35,178 nucleotides of DNA from a virus, in the IMG/VR virus record IMGVR_UViG_3300028595_000008, positions 1 through 35,178 of that record. One strand, written 5' to 3'. The notes beneath the pieces were generated by a model, which saw nothing but the letters and a program-made list of their open reading frames with translations, was not told where the DNA came from and searched no databases. This document shows, in pieces, positions 30,433 through 35,178 of this stretch. The stretch's first letter is position 1; every line of letters begins with the position of its first letter. Both the position numbers and the translations under genes were made by a program.

Positions 30433-31750
30433 GTTCCCCCATCAGCTTGTCTTTTAACAGTAGATATCCAGCTTGCGGCATCGTGATGTTGTCTAAGTGC
30501 GGTATATTCGCCTCTTGCAACCTCTTCATCTGTGACGGCGTGGCCGCTAAATCATCTAAGGCTATGTAAGGGCGAAACGGCTCGTATTCCACATCCGTAA
30601 CGCTCGCCTTTTGTTCGCCTATATTGTCCGCCGCCTCAATTAGTGACTGGCCGCTTTCAGCGATAAGCTCTCGAGAGTCGTTGAGTGCCAATCCGCCAAG
30701 CACGTTAAACGAACAGATGTTGTGCACTTCGTCGGTCATGTCGTAGACGAGACAGTACTTTTTCCCTGGGTGTGGCCGTACACCTCTACCCATCATCTGG
30801 CAATAAAGAGCCTTGGATTTAGTTGGTCTAGCTAAAACAACCGCTTCAATGCTGGGCTCATCGAACCCCTCAGTGAGTAGCTGGCAGTTACAAAGAATCC
30901 GTATCTTGCCGCATGCAAAGTCCTTTAATATGCGCTTTCTCTCACGCTTTGACATGTCACCGTAGATTGCCTGCGCCGCCTCACCATCAGCTTTAAGCCT
31001 AGCGGCAAGCGTTTGCGCGTGACGTACAGAAAGACAAAACACAATAGTCTTTTTGTCTTTTAGCGACTGTGTGCACGTTAGGCCGATTATCTGATCACGC
31101 TGCTCAGTCTCGAGCTGTCTTAAAGAGACCGGCGCAATGTCACCCATGTGAATTTTCACATCTCTTAACCTGCAGCCCGTGCGCACGCGATAACACCGAA
31201 GGTCTACGAGATGACGCGCGCGCATGAGCTCCAGCAACGTTTTTTGATAGCTAAGCGTGTCGTACACCTCTAGCAAGGACTTGCCATCTAAACGCTCAGG
31301 TGTCGCCGTAAGACCTAACACCGGCACACCCTTGGCTTTGTAATGTTCGATCAGCTCTTGAAGTCCATCACTACGGGATCGATGTGCTTCATCTACTATC
31401 AAGATAGATGGGCGTAAGCCCTCTAGCTTACCCTCTCTGAGTGCAAACGTCGCTGATTGCGTTGTCATCACGCAATGATCAAAGTCTCGTCGCCAATAGC
31501 TACTATGTTTGCGAAATATGACACTGTCTTTGCAAATTGTAAGACCTGTCTCTTCTACTTGCTCTGTAAGTTCGCGTGTCGGCGCTACGATGAGCGCCCT
31601 ATCTGCACGCTGTTTGATGATGTGCCAAAAGATAACAGTCTTACCCGATCCTGTCGGCAGCTGCACGAGTTGCGCGGCTAAACCGTCATCGAATCCACGA
31701 ATTACAGTATTCACGCACTCGTTTTGATAAGAACGAAGCTTAAACGTCAT
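30338..31750 (-). CDS. SF2 DEAD/DEAH-type helicase
   Basis: A 470-aa minus-strand protein with motif Q region LRSYQNECV, motif I PTGSGKT (32-38), Ia PTRELTEQV, motif II DEAH (120-123), motif III TAT (148-150), and C-terminal motifs IV (TIVFCLSV), V (LLTEGFDEPSI) and VI (QMMGRGVRP). This is the architecture of phage UvsW/RecG-like and SSL2-type branch-migration or unwinding helicases. It would remodel recombination or replication intermediates made by the ERF and exonuclease pair encoded opposite. The start overlaps the preceding gene by 11 nt. Confidence 0.88.
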   Translation of the reverse strand: MTFKLRSYQNECVNTVIRGFDDGLAAQLVQLPTGSGKTVIFWHIIKQRADRALIVAPTRELTEQVEETGLTICKDSVIFRKHSSYWRRDFDHCVMTTQSATFALREGKLEGLRPSILIVDEAHRSRSDGLQELIEHYKAKGVPVLGLTATPERLDGKSLLEVYDTLSYQKTLLELMRARHLVDLRCYRVRTGCRLRDVKIHMGDIAPVSLRQLETEQRDQIIGLTCTQSLKDKKTIVFCLSVRHAQTLAARLKADGEAAQAIYGDMSKRERKRILKDFACGKIRILCNCQLLTEGFDEPSIEAVVLARPTKSKALYCQMMGRGVRPHPGKKYCLVYDMTDEVHNICSFNVLGGLALNDSRELIAESGQSLIEAADNIGEQKASVTDVEYEPFRPYIALDDLAATPSQMKRLQEANIPHLDNITMPQAGYLLLKDKLMGEHGYDKRAHWKKWRDQIQGFHTSQGFSKGCNV

Positions 31751-32027
31751 TGCACTTTATTTCAGCGTTTTGTTTTTCTGTGTAAATAACGCTCTCAAAA
31801 TTTTCTAAATCTAATACTGTTGAATCATTACATAGAAACTTGTGAACTTTATCGCGAATCGCATCCGCGGCTTCCTCAATCTCTTCAAAAAAAGCGTCAC
31901 GACAAATGTATGCAGCGCTGTCACTGTTAATCGATACCAACAGCTTTGCATCATCTTCTACTTCAATCACAATCTTTTTGATATTCAATAAGTTAAAGAA
32001 CGTGTTCTTGTGTCTGATCCACTTCAT
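31740..32027 (-). CDS. Hypothetical early protein
   Basis: A 95-aa acidic minus-strand protein starting MKWIRHKNTFFNLLNIKKIVIEVEDDAKLLVSIN. The start is 2 nt after the upstream stop (TAA 32032-32030). The end overlaps the helicase start by 11 nt. The beta-strand opening and helical C-terminal half are reminiscent of small phage regulators; no family is recognised. A longer frame reaching 32087 was rejected because it overlaps the upstream gene. Confidence 0.55.
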   Translation of the reverse strand: MKWIRHKNTFFNLLNIKKIVIEVEDDAKLLVSINSDSAAYICRDAFFEEIEEAADAIRDKVHKFLCNDSTVLDLENFESVIYTEKQNAEIKCNDV

Positions 32028-32029
32028 AT

Positions 32030-32380
32030 TTATTTGCTTGTTATCTGCTTTTTTCTTTCCCTTAAGTCCGCGAAGGATGGCGGCCAATAGGAAATAAGTA
32101 CGCGGCCAGTCGATCTTTTTTCTTCTTTCAAAAGTCCGTATTTGATCAATGTGTCTAAGTGTTTACGCGTTGTTTTCGGAGTGCAATCTGCTAATCGTGA
32201 CAGATGCGCTTGTGTCGCTTTTGATCCGCCGATTTCGTGATCATACGTGATTGAGATCTCTCCCCATATGATTTTAGCTGCGGGCGGTATGTCAATATCA
32301 TCCCAAATACATAGCGGTATGAAACAGCCGCTTGGGTGTCTGAGTGTCGGTCTATATAGTATATCAATTTCATCGCTCAT
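32030..32380 (-). CDS. Winged-helix early regulator or replication protein
   Basis: A 116-aa minus-strand protein from ATG 32380 (a GTG at 32398 adds 6 residues). Residues around 67-97 (KATQAHLSRLADCTPKTTRKHLDTLIKYGLLKEE) form a clear helix-turn-helix and wing. The preceding CIWDDIDIPPAAKIIWGEIS is the usual lead-in of phage replication-type HTH domains. It is the first gene of the minus-strand operon and lies beside the divergent control region, so autoregulation and control of the plus-strand early operon are plausible. Confidence 0.65.
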   Translation of the reverse strand: MSDEIDILYRPTLRHPSGCFIPLCIWDDIDIPPAAKIIWGEISITYDHEIGGSKATQAHLSRLADCTPKTTRKHLDTLIKYGLLKEEKRSTGRVLISYWPPSFADLRERKKQITSK

Positions 32381-32492
32381 ACATTTAATATAGTGCACGT
32401 GTCTTTTTTTGTCGTGTCACACTTTTTGCTTGTATTGTTGTGTATAGTTGTGCTACAATTGCTTGCGGATAGGCAACAATAGGAGATATGCC
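32381..32492. promoter_or_regulatory. Divergent early control region
   Basis: On the plus strand, TGCTACAAT at 32451-32459 is an extended -10 with TTGTAT (32430-32435) 18 nt upstream; transcription would start near 32466, ahead of AGGAG (32481-32485). On the minus strand, TATATT (complement of 32387-32392) could serve as a -10 for the helicase operon. An A/T-rich spacer with GTGCACGTG lies between. An early regulator such as the adjacent winged-helix protein may bind here. Confidence 0.5.
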
Positions 32493-32804
32493 ATGTGGGA
32501 AGAATATTTACGCGATACAGGCAACTTACCCGACACTGACGATGTTGAGGTCATCGAGCATCACCTTGATTATATCAGCTATAGTGACTTGAGCTTTGGC
32601 GACAAGATGGGTCTCCAAGCTCTGATCACAGAGCAATATGATGACCTTCTTGATTCTGAAGGGCCGGTTAAGATAGCGGGCTTTCTGTACGACGTGAGTC
32701 GCGTGCTGAAGGAAGTCGACGAAATCGAATATCGTCAGGGTCTTCTAAACTATGTTGACAGTCTGATTATTGACGGCGAACTTCCTACCTATGTTGAGGT
32801 GTAA
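32493..32804 (+). CDS. Small acidic early protein
   Basis: A 103-aa, strongly acidic protein (MWEEYLRDTGNLPDTDDVEVIEHHL ... VDSLIIDGELPTYVEV). It starts at ATG 32493 with AGGAG 7 nt upstream and is the first gene of the plus-strand early operon. A short acidic first early protein could be an anti-defence or host-takeover factor, but nothing specific is seen. Confidence 0.6.
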   Translation: MWEEYLRDTGNLPDTDDVEVIEHHLDYISYSDLSFGDKMGLQALITEQYDDLLDSEGPVKIAGFLYDVSRVLKEVDEIEYRQGLLNYVDSLIIDGELPTYVEV

Positions 32805-32805
32805 C

Positions 32806-33033
32806 ATGAATAAACAACTGAGAAATCATTACATCATGCAAGACATTGCGCGCCAATTTCTGAGTGCGTGCGATCGTTGGGAGTTCATTGCCGGCAGGAT
32901 GCTAGACGATGTCCATCCCGACGTAAGTGATCGTTTTTTTGCTCACTGGGATCGCGGCGAACGTGTACAAGCTATGGCTATTGTGGAATGGATCGACGAT
33001 TATGACTTTGATCAGCTAGAGGCAGTATCATGA
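32806..33033 (+). CDS. Small early protein
   Basis: A 75-aa protein from ATG 32806 (MNKQLRNHYIMQDIARQFLSACDRW), rich in aromatic and acidic residues. GAGG (32796-32799) lies 6 nt upstream. The open frame extends back to 32770 inside the previous gene but that start is rejected. It ends with an ATGA overlap into the next gene. Not recognised. Confidence 0.55.
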   Translation: MNKQLRNHYIMQDIARQFLSACDRWEFIAGRMLDDVHPDVSDRFFAHWDRGERVQAMAIVEWIDDYDFDQLEAVS

Positions 33034-33296
33034 CATACGACTTTGACAATGTAGGTGAAGCGGTATGGGCTCTTGTTGAAGAGCTCTACCAAGCTGAGAA
33101 CGCCTTTGATTCTAACCGCATTGACGTGGCTATGGATTACCTATGCTTGGAGCATGGCATTAGCTTAGGTCAGCTTGATGGCGGCCTTAACGCTGTGCAT
33201 TACAATAATCTCAAGTCTAAGCGTGAGCGTAGCGACTTGTTTAACTATATGGCTGGGTACACACGCGCCCAAGCTGAATACGCATGCGGAGGTTAA
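33030..33296 (+). CDS. Small early protein
   Basis: An 88-aa acidic, helical protein (MTYDFDNVGEAVWALVEELYQAENAF ... AGYTRAQAEYACGG). ATGA overlap at the start; its last codons provide the GGAGG for the ERF gene. No family recognised. Its place in the recombination operon suggests a role in early replication or recombination. Confidence 0.55.
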   Translation: MTYDFDNVGEAVWALVEELYQAENAFDSNRIDVAMDYLCLEHGISLGQLDGGLNAVHYNNLKSKRERSDLFNYMAGYTRAQAEYACGG

Positions 33297-33298
33297 TC

Positions 33299-33970
33299 AT
33301 GCAGAGTGAAAACATTAACGAACTAGGCGCGGCTTTGGCTAAAGCTCAAGCTGTGATTACAGGCGCTAAGCAAGATAAAAAGAACCCATTCCTGAAAAAC
33401 AATTACGCTACATTATCGAGCGTTTGGGATGCTTGTCGTGCCCCATTGACGGACAACGGTCTTTGTGTTGTGCAGACTACAGAATACAATGAACAGGGTC
33501 AGCTCGTTCTAGCTACTACCCTGATTCACTCGTCTGGTCAGTGGCTGAAGGGTTTCACTCCGATTCTTGTACAAAAGCAAGATGCTCAGAGTATGGGTAG
33601 CGCGATTACGTACGCTAGGCGTTACTCACTATCGGCTATTGCGGGCGTTGCTCCTGATGATGGTGAAGATGACGGCTCACAAGCTACGAGTCCTAGGGGT
33701 AATGCTAAAGAAGGGCAACCGATCCAGAAGAGGCAGCCGGCACAGGAGAAGCCGAAGGTAAGCGCGGGTGTGATCAGCGAGAAGCAAGTGAATTTGCTGT
33801 ATGCGCGGCTCAATGGAAACGATGACATCAAGCAACAGATTGAAGGGCGCTTGGAGTCTCAGGGCATCGAGAACTATAAGGACATTCCCCGTGAGATGTT
33901 CGATCGAATCATCAAGTTCATCGACGGCGAGATCGCCAAGAAAACGGAGGCTGCATCATGTACACACTAG
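33299..33970 (+). CDS. erf: ERF-family single-strand annealing protein
   Basis: A 223-aa protein from ATG 33299 (GGAGG 6 nt upstream). Residues 5-120 match the ERF core: INELGAALAKAQAVI, KKNPFLKNNYATLSSVWDA, PLTDNGLCVVQT and MGSAITYARRYSLSAIAGV. The C-terminal third is a Pro/Gln/Lys linker followed by a small helical domain. ERF proteins anneal complementary strands during phage recombination and genome circularisation. It is paired with an exonuclease two genes downstream, a Red-like module. Confidence 0.9.
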   Translation: MQSENINELGAALAKAQAVITGAKQDKKNPFLKNNYATLSSVWDACRAPLTDNGLCVVQTTEYNEQGQLVLATTLIHSSGQWLKGFTPILVQKQDAQSMGSAITYARRYSLSAIAGVAPDDGEDDGSQATSPRGNAKEGQPIQKRQPAQEKPKVSAGVISEKQVNLLYARLNGNDDIKQQIEGRLESQGIENYKDIPREMFDRIIKFIDGEIAKKTEAASCTH

Positions 33971-34164
33971 GTTTATTCAGGAATAAATATTGCGACTCAC
34001 ATGCGCTGCGCGTAATGTCAAAATTTTCAAGATGCGAACCTGATGCCGAAATAACACTTACTGAAGATGAGTACAATGAATGGGTAAGAGCTGAGTTGGC
34101 TTTTGCCAAATGGCAAGATAGATTTGATAAAATTTTGAGAGATAAGGACGAAACGAATGTTTAA
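33958..34164 (+). CDS. Small protein between the recombination genes
   Basis: A 68-aa protein with GGAGG 7 nt before ATG 33958, overlapping the ERF gene by 13 nt and the exonuclease gene by 8 nt. It contains ITLTEDEYNEWVRAELAFAKWQDRF and is helical in its second half. The double overlap supports co-expression. Function unknown; perhaps a partner of the exonuclease. Confidence 0.55.
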   Translation: MYTLGLFRNKYCDSHALRVMSKFSRCEPDAEITLTEDEYNEWVRAELAFAKWQDRFDKILRDKDETNV

Positions 34165-35014
34165 GACAATCGAGCTAGAACAAGGATCTGATGAGTGGCA
34201 CGCGTTTCGTGCTGCTCACGTCGGAGCATCGGATGCGCCGGTGATTATGGGGGTTAGTCCATACAGCACGCCCTATCAGTTGTGGCGAGATAAGCTAGGT
34301 CTGAATGAGAAGACGGATAACGCCGCTATGGCAAGAGGACGAGCGCTAGAGCCACACGCACTGGACGCTTTCTGTTGTTGGATAGGACAGAGATATACAC
34401 CGCGTGTGTTGGAGAGCTCTAGCAACCCGTGGATGAGCGCATCGTTAGATGGGCTATCCGAGTGTCAAGGATACGCGGTAGAGATCAAGTGCGTCAAGCG
34501 TGAGTTCCATGAGATGGCTTTGAATGGTCAAGTTCCGGACTGTTATTTCCCTCAGCTACAGCATCAGCTTGCCGTGACGGGTCATGACTTCATGTACTAT
34601 TGGAGCTTTGACGGTCAAAAAGGCGCGTGTGTCAAAGTTGAGCGCGAGCAAGATTACATTGACCTGATGATTGCGAACGAGCAAGCGTTTTGGGAGAGTC
34701 TAGAGTCTTTGACACCGCCGGCTTTGAGTAATCGTGACTACGTCGATATGTCTAACAACGCAACAACAGCTGAGCTTTGTGCTGAGTATGCGCTGTTACT
34801 TCAGCAGCACAAAGAGATAGAGGCTCAACTTAAGCAAGTTAAGCAAACGCTTATTGATCACTGTCAACAGCCTTCAGTATGCGGCTCTGTGCGCTTGATG
34901 CGTTCATTTCGCAAGGGAGCGATTGATTATAAGAAAGTGCCGGAGCTTCAAGGCGTCGACTTGGAGCCCTACCGCAAGCGCGGCTGTGAGGTCTGGTCTG
35001 TGAGGGTAGGCTGA
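34157..35014 (+). CDS. YqaJ-type (lambda Exo-like) recombination exonuclease
   Basis: A 285-aa protein. Hallmarks are GASDAPVIMGVSPYSTPYQLW (about 23-43), RALEPHA with Glu65, SASLDG with Asp98, VEIKC with Glu109 and Lys111, and YFPQLQHQ after it. These are the PD-(D/E)XK catalytic and supporting residues of YqaJ viral exonucleases. The C-terminal 90 residues form a coiled coil and a basic domain. It would resect double-strand ends to give single strands for the ERF protein. The gene is the last of the operon, followed by the palindromic element. Confidence 0.9.
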   Translation: MFKTIELEQGSDEWHAFRAAHVGASDAPVIMGVSPYSTPYQLWRDKLGLNEKTDNAAMARGRALEPHALDAFCCWIGQRYTPRVLESSSNPWMSASLDGLSECQGYAVEIKCVKREFHEMALNGQVPDCYFPQLQHQLAVTGHDFMYYWSFDGQKGACVKVEREQDYIDLMIANEQAFWESLESLTPPALSNRDYVDMSNNATTAELCAEYALLLQQHKEIEAQLKQVKQTLIDHCQQPSVCGSVRLMRSFRKGAIDYKKVPELQGVDLEPYRKRGCEVWSVRVG

Positions 35015-35050
35015 TGTTCGTTTCATTTTTAGAATATGTCATATGCGGAC

Positions 35051-35178
35051 TGTTGACATCCTCCCCTCGCTAAAGCGAAGGGGATTCTTGCGACCTAAAT
35101 CCTATTGCCGGAGTACAGATTCAGGATCCACTTTACACAAGAGCCCTGCCCGGGCTCGACCGACACAAAAAGGATACA
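35051..35178. mobile_element. Left part of the IS200/IS605-like palindromic element
   Basis: It begins near TGTTGACATCC (35051) and contains the hairpin CCCCTCGC (35063-35070) with GCGAAGGGG (35075-35083, one bulged A), followed by GATTCTTGCG. Such a TTGACATCCTCCCC start with a subterminal hairpin is a recurrent end of IS200/IS605 elements. No tnpA or tnpB gene is present. It continues into 1-124. Confidence 0.55.
35126..35178. repeat. Terminal direct repeat, right copy
   Basis: This 53-base block is identical to 1-53; see that entry. The sequence preceding it (35015-35125) holds the exonuclease stop, a short A/T-rich stretch and the left hairpin of the palindromic element, with no further gene. 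Confidence 0.9.

Overview
The window is an almost certainly complete, circularly closing genome (about 35.1 kb of unique sequence) of a tailed double-stranded DNA phage with podovirus-type morphogenesis genes. The first 53 bases are repeated exactly as the last 53, which is how a circular or circularly permuted phage contig usually looks. The marker genes are a small and a large terminase, a P22-type portal, a scaffold, an N4-gp56-type major capsid protein, head-tail and tail-tube-like proteins, three putative internal (ejection) proteins and a long set of tail-fibre/lectin-like genes. No ribosomal RNA, tRNA, polymerase or host housekeeping gene was seen. A non-autonomous IS200/IS605-like palindromic element at the junction, of a type common in Gram-negative bacteria, and the Shine-Dalgarno-rich gene starts suggest a Gram-negative, perhaps gammaproteobacterial, host; this is a weak inference.

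Layout. 1-1.7 kb: terminal repeat, right half of the palindromic element, two probable exported proteins, a 36-aa gene and a zinc-ribbon gene. 1.7-2.08 kb: a non-coding control region with hairpins, a minus-strand terminator-like signal, three 15-bp direct repeats and a 16-bp inverted repeat, directly upstream of two winged-helix genes that look like a replication module. 3.2-6 kb: small early or accessory genes, including a DUF1064-type nuclease and a ParB-like protein. 6-12.9 kb: packaging and head genes. 13-22.5 kb: an HNH gene, head completion, tail and ejection genes. 22.5-28.6 kb: tail fibre and lectin-like genes. 28.6-29 kb: small membrane or lipoprotein gene. 29-32.4 kb: a minus-strand operon (regulator, SF2 helicase, integrase-like N-terminal domain, small proteins). 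32.5-35 kb: a plus-strand early operon with an ERF single-strand annealing protein and a YqaJ-type exonuclease, a Red-like recombination pair.

The most interesting locus is the large terminase gene. It carries a 275-aa intein inserted beside the last acidic motif of the nuclease domain, and a complete HNH homing-endonuclease gene lies entirely inside the intein in a different reading frame of the same strand. The same DNA therefore encodes the middle of a protein-splicing element and a separate endonuclease. A second, free-standing HNH gene lies behind the capsid gene, and its ribosome binding site is buried in a long hairpin. Other features worth attention are an approximately 75-residue beta-rich domain present five times in four different virion genes, intergenic palindromes and tandem repeats between head-tail genes, and an integrase-like protein that lacks a catalytic domain.
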